Both the position numbers and the translations under genes were made by a program. Source: Phoronis australis (taxonomy: Eukaryota; Phoronida; Phoronidae). From it: DNA of 64,000 nucleotides. Shown one piece after another: positions 52,001 through 60,140 of the stretch. The stretch's first letter is position 1. Each line of letters begins with the position of its first letter. The stretch lies in NCBI GenBank assembly GCA_002633005.1, contig NMRA01000314.1:93362-157361 (forward strand). The letters are read 5' to 3'. A model generated the notes under the pieces. The model had not been told where the DNA came from. It was given only the letters and a program-made list of their open reading frames with translations, and ran no database searches.

Positions 52001-55000
52001 ATAACATTCGTTCTTCTTCGGGTGAGAAGTGATTTCTGGGCTCACAAAGAAATAATAGTTCGTCATTCCTGAAGACCATGCTAGGTGCATTGAATACCAA
52101 CTTGATAGAGCCTGGTCTCAAGTAACAACGAGAATTACTTCTTTTGAAGTCCAGAAATCACATCCAATTTGACTAAGGAAAATTTTGAGACCCAAACTTT
52201 GAAGTAGTCTAAATCAAAAGTTGTTTTTGTGCTGGAAGACTGGTTCATAGGCACGAAGTTGGCACTTTGTATGATTTAAAGCCAGATTCCGACCTTCTTA
52301 GCTTGCCAATAACATTAAAAACCAGGTTAGGTCAGGTTTGATAACAACCTATTAAGTGAACTGGCGAGTGACAGCTTCGCGTGGTACTCATTAGTTCTTT
52401 GAACTTTTTTCGAATAAACGAAGTCAACATTTGATCTGTTTTGTTTTATACCCAATATCGAAGTCTCGACCTTTTGTAAACTATTTCCTTGTTCTGGAGA
52501 GCATTTTTGATGCGAAAGTTGGAACCCTTCAGACAACGAGAAATTCAGAAAAAATCTAGTTGCTAATGACATACTAGCTCTAATTTTTTAAAATTGGGAG
52601 AGCCCGGCTATTTGGAATATTGACTCTGCCATGGAATCAGGGAAGTTGCGAATTTGAGACTGCGCAGAAAAATGCTGAAGTCTAATTTTTTGACATTTCT
52701 GACACCTCAATTATTCCAGAGGCAAAAATACATGGCTTTGTTGGATACCTTTATCCATGAGAATGCATCGTGTGTGATTTCGAGAGATTATGCATTTCTC
52801 AAGTGTCTTGAAACAGAGTGGTTACAACAGCTTTTCTTGATTGACCCAGTTCCTCTCTACTGTACTTTTGAAAACAAAGTTGACAAAATTTCTTCTGCAG
52901 GAAATTCGGTGAAATTTCACAAAAATATAGCCGACTTTTTACAAATGACCAAGTGTCATTTCCACCAGGTTTCTTTCTCAGTTTTTGTCATAACTTTGCC
53001 TAGTATCCATGAAATTTATCACTTTATAACCAGCAACAAACGACAAGCACACACACTTACCAATGGCAAGCACAACCTTGGCAAAAGCCGTGTTGTCTGT
53101 GACAATCTTGCATAACTCTGGAAAGTGCCAACCATACCACTCACGCGCTCTCATAATGTAATTGTTTAACTCTTTGTCCAAGTCGTCCAGAAGGGCTGAA
53201 AAGGCAGGTGGGCTAATAATTAATCCACACACAATAACATTGCACACATTCGTACAAATATGCAGTGAAATATGGCGTCTCATACATACACAGTAGTAAA
53301 TACGTTTCATTTAATTTTGCACAATGTCTGTTCACTGAGTGAAGTCATTCCTTACAACTCAAGATCAGACCAGAACAGCTAGCAAGTTACCACACTACAA
53401 GGTCATGTTTCACGTGAAAAGCTACCTTCGTTATCAAGGACAACACTTCTTTAACAACTTTACAAGTATCAATGATAGATCCATAAAACTATACATTTTT
53501 ATAATCCTTAGTGACCAATATTATGCGCACAAAAGTAAAGCTTACGCATATGTAATCAAGTGACTTCATTTTCTTCTAACCGGAAAATTCACCTACGTGA
53601 GATTTATTAATATGAAACTTGCAAATTCTGTTTCTTTATAGACTATTCTATTGGCCCTCTGCAGTAGAGTTATCTCCCTTGCCGCTAGTGCTGAACACCA
53701 TTGGGATGTACCTAATGTTCTCAGCACCTAATGGGAGACTGGTCAGGTAATCAATGAATGGCACCTTAAAAACGGCACGAAGAAAGTTCTACTCTTAGCT
53801 ACAAAAGCGTGTCCGAGGTTTTGTTTGAAGGTTTTTAGCTAGAGAGCTTGGGTGTCAAAAATCAAGACGGTTTTTTTTCAAGGAATGCTGATGTCTTCTT
53901 ATTTGGCAGCAGGATTTCTTGGGCATTCAAAGAAAATCTTAGACAAATTTTTGTAGTAGAGAAGATAATAAAAAAACGTAATGTGCAAGTTCAATGTGAA
54001 AAAATCATGAACGTGGAACAGATTTTTTAGCGAATAGTCACATGATTACGAAGGTCCGAACATTATGTTAGCTCACTTAAGATTCTGTGTTCAGTGACTT
54101 AGGGAATATGTAGTTTTATGGGTGTACCATGCATACTTAAAAATTACGTAATGAATTTGATCCATTACATTAAAACCGTATAAAATTATGCATGTTCTGA
54201 TTCTCAAAAAGATTGTTTTTGTTTTCAGGAGTCCTTTAAGATGCACTAGTTGAAAGTTACAACAGTACAGTTATCATTCAAACAAATGAGATTAAGACAA
54301 GATTGATGGAGAGCCAGGATAATGGGAACGGGTGGAATGAAAGGAAAATGACTCAATTCACGGAGCTGAGATTTCAAATAACATTTACATATTTCAGCAG
54401 TAGATGACGTAATTTTAATCATTTTTGTTTTTAATTGTGAAAAAGTAAGAATATCCATCACTATGGCCACAAATCGATCAATGATTGTTTTGTGAAGACA
54501 AGTTGATTTCGTAGTCATTCTTTCAGAATGTGGCACTGTTCCCTTTCTGGTTTAGACAAATAATAAACTAGTGTGCAGGAAGACATCGGTAAAATGCTGC
54601 TGCAGCAGAACTCGATAGAAACTTTAAGGAAATTTCCAGATCGTTTTAAAGTCACTCATCACTTTGAAATAGTGAAACGGAATTGATCAATTTTCAAAAC
54701 GGAATTTTATATTTACAAAAAATTGTTTTCGAACGAAAAACCAGGGTTAATGCATTTAGAAAATATTGAGGATACAAGCCCCCTGGACTAAATGCTGGTA
54801 AGCTTGGTATCAAAAATAACTGATACAGTTTAAGCCACTTATAACGAACATTCCCGTCAAAATATTGTCACGGTCACGTGCCCATATATTGAACATTCCC
54901 CTTCACTATTCATTCTAAACGAAAGTCTAAGGAAACCGAGTCAATATGTACATTACACAGTTGTCTCGGGACTTCTGAAATGCAACACAAAGAATTTTTA

Positions 55001-58000
55001 ATGCTGCTTGCTCGAGAGCGTCAAGACTGCGCTCCTAAACTTACATATTGCCTGAACGATCATGGTGTCCACTTTATCTGGGCTGAACTTGAGTTTGTAA
55101 CGAGAGAGGCTGGAAAGAAAAGTAAACTAGCATGACAAACACCAGAGGGGGCAGCGAATCTTTTTCTGAGAGCACCAGGGAACTTGTGTCTAGTGCATGT
55201 CGCGATCCAACACAATAAGATCACGAAACAAGATTAAATGCACAACGAGCAAGCCAAAGCGTTGATATGCGCCTACGACTGCACCACAAACAGTATGTTT
55301 CTACGATTGTTTACTTTCTTTTATTCGGGTTTAAATTTATTCATGTATGCTTATGGCATTGATTTCTAGTATCATAAAAATGACCACTAAAAGATGCAAA
55401 ATATCTCAAACCCATCCAAAAATGGTGAAGTATCAATACATTTTTATAAAAAACTATTTGCTATTTGCCAAATTTCACGAAAATCCACCTGGGCACTCTG
55501 AAGATAGAGAAGCCAACATAAAAAACAGAACTGCCACAAGGGGGCACAGCAGCAGTTGGAACCGTCCGAAAGAAGTTGCCACTTGTTGCCACATTTATAG
55601 TACCCTTGACATATTTCACAAAGATCCTACAAGCGCTTAGGAGATACAGCAGTAGATCCAAAAAAACAAAGCTGTTACTAAGGGCGTTACACCCATCCGA
55701 AAATCAACGTTACTCGTGCTGCCAATTTTCTTAGTGATCTTTTGAGCACATTGGTGACTACAGAAACACCTTCGCCTGGGTCAAACACTGGGATATCAGC
55801 CAAATTTCATTAACATGCATCCACAAAATTTGTATATGAGAGTACATAAAACAGAGACGGTCATTTGGAAATAGTTAGTGGTCAGGTCGCCTCCTGATAT
55901 CTATTGCCTGCGTATCCTCAGCAGGTATAACATCAGAGGGTACGATATCAAGAATGAGCATATGATCAGAGGGTTTAATATCAACAGTGACCACATGACC
56001 AAAGGGTGTGATATCAAAACTATGAGCATATGATCCAGTGGGTGATATCAACAATGAGCATATGATCTGAGGGTCAGGGCTTGGAATGACCAATGACAAA
56101 AAACGCGGAAACTTTGAAACTTTTATGGCCCAAATCATCGCCCGATAACCAGCCTAGAACTGGTCAATGTGAACCTTTCCCCGACAAAAATCGGGAGGAC
56201 TAAAAAAAAAACGTTACCACCATCAGTAGCATGCGTCTGCGTCCTTTTAGCTCGCCCGTCTACTCCCAACCCACACATTTTTGGCTGCAGAGCGGTAGTA
56301 TTTGTCGCCGCGCTTAACAATAACACGAGACGCCATTGAAAATCGCACCACGCTATCCCAGATGCCCCGGCAATGTTGACAATTTACGTTCCTCCGAACA
56401 TAAAGAGCAACTTCCGCTTTTCGAGGTGAACGTCGTCTGCAACGCCGCGGTAAGAAAGGAATTTGCCGCNTCCAGTGGGTATGATATCAACAATGAGCAT
56501 ATGATCTGAGGGTATGATATCAACAACGAGCATGTGATCCAGTGGGTATGATATCAACAATGAGCATATGATCTGAGGGTATGATATCAACAACGAGCAT
56601 GTGATCCAGTGGGTATGATATCAACAATGAGCATATGATCTGAGGGTATGATATCAACAACGAGCATGTGATCCAGTGGGTATGATATCAACAATGAGCA
56701 TATGATCTGAGGGTATGATATCAACAACGAGCATGTGATCCAGTGGGTATGATATCAACAATGAGCATATGATCTGAGGGTATGATATCAACAACGAGCA
56801 TGTGATCCAGTGGGTATGATATCAACAATGAGCATATGATCTGAGGGTATGATATCAACAACGAGCATGTGATCCAGTGGGTATGATATCAACAATGAGC
56901 ATATGATCTGAGGGTATGATATCAACAACGAGCATGTGATCCAGTGGGTATGATATCAACAATGAGCATATGATCTGAGGGTATGATATCAACAACGAGC
57001 ATGTGATCCAGTGGGTATGATATCAACAATGAGCATATGATCTGAGGGTATGATATCAACAACGAGCATGTGATCCAGTGGGTATGATATCAACAATGAG
57101 CATATGATCTGAGGGTATGATATCAACAACGAGCATGTGATCCAGTGGGTATGATATCAACAACGAGCATGTGATCCAGTGGGTATATCAACAACGAGCA
57201 TGTGATCAGAGGGTATGATATCAACAATACTATCACGGGACATAACATCAGTGGACAAGTATTAAGCGATATCCATACACTGTCTTCTATAACTCTGGCT
57301 GAACAAACTGAGAAAATATAATGTTCCGTCTGTGGCGAAGGATTCTGCACAGGGCATAACGAGCGAGCATGAACAGTGTAAGTGAACCTTGCCAATTTAT
57401 TCACATGAAGGAGTCTTAACAACTATCAGCCACCTTTCCCTCTTAAACTAATTGGACAAGGCTTTAATCTACCAACCTGTGAGCGAGACCCAGAGCGAAT
57501 GCCGACATCTCCTTCTCAGGAAGACCGGAGATAAGACTGTTCATTTGCAGACGTATGCCTCGCATTAGTTCCTGGACGGCCGAGTTGCTCACACACTGCA
57601 GTTCCAGTTTATTCTGCGTCAAGAAAACAAATCTAGAGGACTGAGCAATGACATCTGTTTGCTCAAAGTACTTTGAACGCGCATGATATGAAATGCTGGT
57701 GAAAGGGCATTTCCGTCATCGGTGTCCCTTTCAAAAATAAAACATTTTTGCAAATAACAAATGGTCAGGTGACATGAGTATGAATACATTTGTCTCCACT
57801 CCTGCTTTCAGAAAATATCTGCTAGTCAAATTACAGTTTTCGAATCACCCCAACCCTAAGTAAACAATTTACATAGGTGCGTGCAAACACCATTACTCTG
57901 ATAAGTTTCTCGGTCAGCTCCTCGTTTTTTCACGAGGCAAAAACAGTTTAAGCCCACGTTGAATACCTTACCTACTTCAGCACCCGGATAATGACAGTAT

Positions 58001-60140
58001 GTCGTCAATCAGTACAACATCGGTTCACACTTACTCCTTGAATTGCCTCAGGTATCCTTTTCTACCTAATAGCTGCATTAAGGGATCCCTTGGGGAGCCT
58101 CATTTACCTCCAATACAGTTGCTGTATGTTGCACCTGCTCACCTTAATAGCTTTACCCAGAGCTGCATCTGAGACAGCTAGCTCCTCATGAGCCTCTTTC
58201 AGCACTACTTTCTTGAGCACTTTCTTCAGTGACTTGCCCATCTTCCCCTCAACAGCCGCCGTGGCAGCTGGAAATGACAGTGACACAGTGCCTCGTAAGT
58301 AGGATAAGTGACTTCAAAGCATATACGAAACGGGAAATTAACGCCAATGCGGCCGACACGGGACAGTCAAACTATGAAACACCAGGTTAATTTTATTCAC
58401 TTACGTTTACCACAGTCTCAGAGGTAGTGACGACAACTGTTTGTGGCATCAGATGTCAGATACAATTTTCTACATCATAAACTGTGGAACCAGGAATACA
58501 GCAAAATACAAAATCACGCCAGTTACAAGGAAAACACGCCTGGCCATATGTTCGCGTATTTAAGCAACAGTTAAAAAAGTTACGTTGAAGTATTTTTACA
58601 ACATTCGTAGCATCACTGTACATGCCCTCGTATAACATAAAGATAGTTAAACTAAACATACTTATGACTCGTGCACAATTATCCCTGTTTTTATGGGCGT
58701 ATAAATTGTACAATTTTTTTCTTTCCCCACTGATGCCTGAGTGGCGTGACTTTTCAAGCCAAGTGTCAAGCCTGTCCAAGTACTGGACAAGGGAAAATTC
58801 ACCGTACTCGTGTATAACTCATGCTAGCGTGACACAAAACCAGTCCACACGAGCAATTCCATAACCTACCAGCTAGGGCTTCGGTGGTGTCATGGAACTT
58901 GGCAAAGTGCTTCAGTTTCACCCTGTAAGAAGTAGAAAAAGACTTAGTGCACTACACCCTGTAGACACAGTTGCATTTTGTATATACACAGCACTGTAGA
59001 GAGTACAGGGTGGGTTGAAGTCAATTGGCCTCAGAGGTAGTGACGAATGATTATTGTTCTGACATCACCAGTATCAGACAGAGAGCTTCCATCATAGGCC
59101 AGACTAAAGAATGCATTTTATCCCTTGGGTGGCACATACACAACTCAAGTTTTCACGGTACAAAAACATATAGCTCAACCATCCAATGTTCATACAACGT
59201 AAAACACATGTCGTTGTCATTGTCATTCGTCTTCGCAGAAACAAAGCCACCGTGTTGTGCAACAGAACACACTATCTTCACAGTTGACAGCCATATTTGC
59301 TCCTACAAAACAACGCCAACGTATTCTCATCTCTTAAATGAAAGTGGCGACAATGTAACGTCTGGAGTTCCCCGGACGACTATATTAATTCAGTGGCTCA
59401 AACTACAGTAATAAGCCACGAGACTGGTCTGGAGCTATACCCAACAGTCATTTCTTCTCGAGTTCAAAAATCATTTCTAATCGAAGTAGGGAATCAGACA
59501 AGATGAATTTTGTAACGGCAAGCTGCCCAATTCTGAAGCATTTTTTGAAAGAATCTGGCTCATTAAACTGCACAGACATGGAGAAATGAATATGAGTTGA
59601 CTGCAATGTTATCGCCACCCACTGCTAATAGGGGGCAAAGGTCGTATGGAGACTAGCATCTACACCAAGCCTGTTTAATGAACCACCCGAAAACTTTATG
59701 TGCAGGGTTTGGTTTTACACATTTTTGCTGCGTCAGACAAATACATAGGCAACTGTGTTAAAAATCCTATATCCGGTCGCTTTCATAATTAAACGCACCA
59801 CTGTGGTGATATTTCATATTTATATTTATTTGAGAGAAATTTGTGTACTTTCCTAGCAGAGACGCAACAGGGCTTATAGATAAGATAGTGACATGACCAC
59901 CAAGAATATGAATTGTGACATGAACACGGAGGTCACATTGGTTTGGAAGTGCAAACAAGCCTCTGAAGGACTGTCTTAACGTCCAAACTCCACGTGCTTC
60001 GATAGCTCAACTTCACAAGGCTGCACCAAGTGCACTGTTGAACTACAGCATGGATTGACTCACACTTTGCTTGCCTTCTCTGGTGACTCAAACTCACTGA
60101 AGAGGTCGCCAGCTGATTGCAGTTTCTTCTCATCAAGCAG
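43002..60140 (-). CDS. NOP58: NOP58, box C/D snoRNP core protein (13 of about 14 coding exons; first exon not found)
   Basis: NOP58 is a nucleolar scaffold. Together with NOP56, fibrillarin and the 15.5K protein it forms box C/D snoRNPs that 2'-O-methylate rRNA. Exons read on the - strand: 60140-60064, 58922-58870, 58267-58143, 57613-57477, 55109-55045, 53195-53061, 50982-50837, 49426-49136, 48710-48576, 48248-48187, 45706-45585, 43817-43737, 43084-43002. All junctions are GT-AG and all phases join, giving 503 residues; human NOP58 has about 529. Order: N-terminal domain, coiled coil, Nop domain with [13 protein letters not shown] and [15 protein letters not shown], then a charged tail with KKE runs. 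The start (typically MLVLFET...) is missing, so exon 1 lies beyond 64000 or was overlooked. Two introns contain box C/D snoRNA genes, as in vertebrate NOP58. NOP56 is excluded because the N-terminal half and tail match NOP58 better. Confidence 0.96.
43220..44960. repeat. Second cluster of the same repeats across the last NOP58 introns
   Basis: The same building blocks as at 39130-41000 surround exon 13. CCACTAGGCGGCAG (about 43396), CCACTAGAGGGTGC (about 44037), TCACTAGGTGGCGC (about 44344), CCACTAGGGGGCA (about 44488 and 44753) are present, with the CCAGACAGAGATGACAG tail near 44595. Confidence 0.65.
43737..43817 (-). CDS. NOP58: NOP58 exon 13 (lysine-rich tail)
   Basis: Codes [10 protein letters not shown] followed by more lysines and [11 protein letters not shown]. 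Acceptor GTTACAG; donor GTGGGT leaves one base, which keeps exon 14 open. KKE/D repeats are usual at NOP56/NOP58 C-termini and in nucleolar localisation signals. Confidence 0.85.
45585..45706 (-). CDS. NOP58: NOP58 exon 12 (start of charged tail)
   Basis: Begins with [15 protein letters not shown], matching human EVKTYDPSGDSTLPT, then a lysine/glutamate-rich stretch. Acceptor CCCTTAG, donor GTACAA. The donor is weak, but the frame to exon 13 is correct. Confidence 0.92.
46381..46575. repeat. 40-bp tandem repeat, 5 copies
   Basis: The unit contains CTTTCCTTTTGAAGTAGTAC, then ACAGTGAAAAACAAGGTTTG. Unit starts are at 46381, 46421, 46461, 46501 and 46541. It lies in a NOP58 intron; reading frames through it are repeat artefacts. 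Confidence 0.9.
46764..46840 (+). repeat. tRNA-derived repeat in a NOP58 intron
   Basis: 8-bp outer inverted repeat GCAGTGTG/CACACTGC, A-box-like TGGCCTAGTGCGG, B-box GGTTCGAGTCC inside a perfect T-arm stem GTGGG/CCCAC. The acceptor and anticodon stems do not fold as a normal tRNA. Confidence 0.55.
46867..47730. repeat. Near-identical tandem segmental duplication broken by an N
   Basis: Copy A 46867-47344 and copy B 47371-47730 match almost base for base. Copy A has three 59-bp units (46953-47129) where copy B has one. Copy A stops exactly at N 47345. True duplication and unmerged haplotypes are both possible. Confidence 0.85.
46953..47129. repeat. 59-bp tandem repeat, 3 copies
   Basis: Units start at 46953, 47012 and 47071 with ATTATTTGTTAAATGAGAAG and are identical by eye. 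Confidence 0.92.
47580..48050 (+). repeat. Dispersed repeat R2 with a long open frame
   Basis: Sequence from about 47690 to 48010 recurs in reverse at about 34560-34910 and, in part, at 2060-2190. An open frame ends [12 protein letters not shown] here and FALWEKNRRSDK at the 2-kb copy. I do not recognise the protein; the element may be a non-autonomous transposon. Confidence 0.6.
48187..48248 (-). CDS. NOP58: NOP58 exon 11
   Basis: Codes [20 protein letters not shown], corresponding to human RKISGTGKALAKTEKYEHKS. Acceptor GCTTCAG, donor GTAAGA, 62 bases. The phases fit exons 10 and 12. Confidence 0.88.
48576..48710 (-). CDS. NOP58: NOP58 exon 10
   Basis: Codes [20 protein letters not shown] and then [17 protein letters not shown]; human has [20 protein letters not shown] and NRAKLEARLRTLED. 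Acceptor TTGTAG, donor GTGAGT, 45 codons in phase 0. Confidence 0.95.
49136..49426 (-). CDS. NOP58: NOP58 exon 9 (Nop domain core)
   Basis: The largest exon: 97 codons, phase 0 at both ends. It holds the RNP-binding signature [20 protein letters not shown] and [11 protein letters not shown], then [15 protein letters not shown]. In this family the region contacts the kink-turn RNA bound to the 15.5K protein. Acceptor ATTGCAG, donor GTTAGT. Confidence 0.98.
49512..49870. repeat. 61-bp tandem repeat, about 6 copies
   Basis: Units begin CACCAAGTGTATTGA at 49512, 49573, 49634, 49695, 49756 and 49817. It lies about 85 bases upstream of NOP58 exon 9's acceptor. Confidence 0.92.
50411..50780. repeat. 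19-bp minisatellite, about 18 copies
   Basis: Unit GCACAGTGTGGTGATGTCA with shortened and substituted variants. It lies in the intron after NOP58 exon 8, about 60 bases from the donor. Confidence 0.93.
50837..50982 (-). CDS. NOP58: NOP58 exon 8 (Nop domain)
   Basis: Codes [20 protein letters not shown] and [15 protein letters not shown]; human has [26 protein letters not shown]. Acceptor TTGTAG, donor GTGAGG. A 19-bp minisatellite sits only about 60 bases beyond the donor in the following intron. Confidence 0.96.
51120..51790. repeat. Third cluster of the CTCF-like repeat in a NOP58 intron
   Basis: Includes CCACTAGGAGGCACC (about 51581), CCACAAGGTAGCG (about 51740) and the AATTTTCATTATCATCC and GTTTGGCTGCCAGAGAGG blocks. 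More diverged than the 39-41 kb array. A smaller relic at about 55370-55700 has CCACAAGGGGGCAC (55533). Confidence 0.55.
53061..53195 (-). CDS. NOP58: NOP58 exon 7 (coiled coil into Nop domain)
   Basis: Codes [20 protein letters not shown] then [14 protein letters not shown], a highly conserved NOP56/NOP58 stretch. Acceptor TTTTCAG, donor GTAAGT, 135 bases. Confidence 0.97.
55045..55109 (-). CDS. NOP58: NOP58 exon 6 (coiled-coil region)
   Basis: Codes [19 protein letters not shown], almost identical to the human segment. Acceptor TTTCCAG, donor GTAAGT, 65 bases, with phases matching both neighbours. Confidence 0.95.
55900..56090. repeat. Diverged left part of the 67-bp satellite
   Basis: Irregular copies of GATATCAACAATGAGCATATGATC separated from the homogeneous array by a non-repetitive 380-bp segment. 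Confidence 0.75.
56095..56469. other. Non-repetitive, G+C-richer segment inside the satellite
   Basis: Splits the diverged and homogeneous parts of the 67-bp satellite and ends at N 56470. On the - strand it has GCGGAAG (ETS-like) and a 29-codon frame [19 protein letters not shown]... (56336-56247) that I do not recognise. It may be a misjoined first exon or promoter. Confidence 0.4.
56471..57230. repeat. 67-bp satellite, about 10 near-identical copies plus variants
   Basis: A compound unit of 34- and 33-bp halves: TCCAGTGGGTATGATATCAA... then TCTGAGGGTATGATATCAAC.... Copies start every 67 bases from 56471. N 56470 marks its left edge. It lies in the NOP58 intron between exons 5 and 6. Since 67 is not divisible by three, it is not coding. 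Confidence 0.95.
57477..57613 (-). CDS. NOP58: NOP58 exon 5
   Basis: Codes [20 protein letters not shown] followed by a segment ending FALGLAH, aligning with human KLNLSCIHSPVVNELMRGIR...CLGLAHS. Acceptor GACGCAG, donor GTTGGT. The last two bases (AG) join the next exon as serine. Confidence 0.95.
58143..58267 (-). CDS. NOP58: NOP58 exon 4
   Basis: Codes the segment with [17 protein letters not shown] and [12 protein letters not shown], close to human LKKVLKKIVKEAHEPLAVADAKLGGVIK. Acceptor TTCCAG, donor GTGAGC, ends in phase 0. The SNORD70-like gene at 58410-58487 lies in the preceding intron, about 140 bases upstream of this acceptor. Confidence 0.95.
58410..58487 (-). ncRNA. SNORD70: Box C/D snoRNA, SNORD70-like copy A, in a NOP58 intron
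   Basis: 78 nt. Perfect 7-bp terminal stem CCACAGT/ACTGTGG, box C ATGATGT (58478-58472), D' CTGA (58459-58456), C' CTGATGC (58452-58446), box D CTGA (58421-58418). The 12 nt directly upstream of box D are complementary to AGGUAGUGACGA of eukaryotic 18S rRNA. The nucleotide paired to the fifth base upstream of D is A512 in human numbering. From memory, human SNORD70 guides Am512 and lies in NOP58. It sits 142 bases upstream of the exon 4 acceptor, in sense with its host, so it is probably released by splicing and exonuclease trimming. Box C differs from RUGAUGA at the last base. Confidence 0.9.
58870..58922 (-). CDS. NOP58: NOP58 exon 3 (N-terminal domain)
   Basis: A 53-base exon coding [17 protein letters not shown]. 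It starts one base before a valine codon (acceptor TTACAG) and ends one base into an alanine codon (donor GTAGGT). The human counterpart is IVKLKHFEKFQDTAEALA. Confidence 0.94.
59026..59101 (-). ncRNA. SNORD70: Box C/D snoRNA, SNORD70-like copy B, in the neighbouring NOP58 intron
   Basis: 76 nt. 5-bp terminal stem TGGCC/GGCCA, box C ATGATGG (59095-59089), D' CTGA (59077-59074), C' GTGATGT (59068-59062), box D CTGA (59034-59031). The 13 nt before box D match 18S rRNA AGGUAGUGACGAA in complement and predict the same target (A512) as copy A. Outside the guide and boxes the two copies are unlike, so the duplication is old. It lies 103 bases upstream of the exon 3 acceptor. Confidence 0.87.
60064..60140 (-). 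CDS. NOP58: NOP58 exon 2 (N-terminal domain)
   Basis: Acceptor GTTGCAG before CTGCTTGAT and donor GTGAGT after AAAGT. It encodes LLDEKKLQ...[11 protein letters not shown]-type sequence (read here as [14 protein letters not shown]), matching human residues shortly after the first FETS/FK segment. It ends two bases into a valine codon. Confidence 0.93.

Noticed and set aside
52654-53115. 153-codon + frame inside NOP58
   Set aside because: Overlaps NOP58 exon 7 in antisense and lies otherwise in its intron; no recognisable domain.
56471-57230. CRISPR-like regular array
   Set aside because: Direct tandem satellite without unique spacers, in an animal intron.
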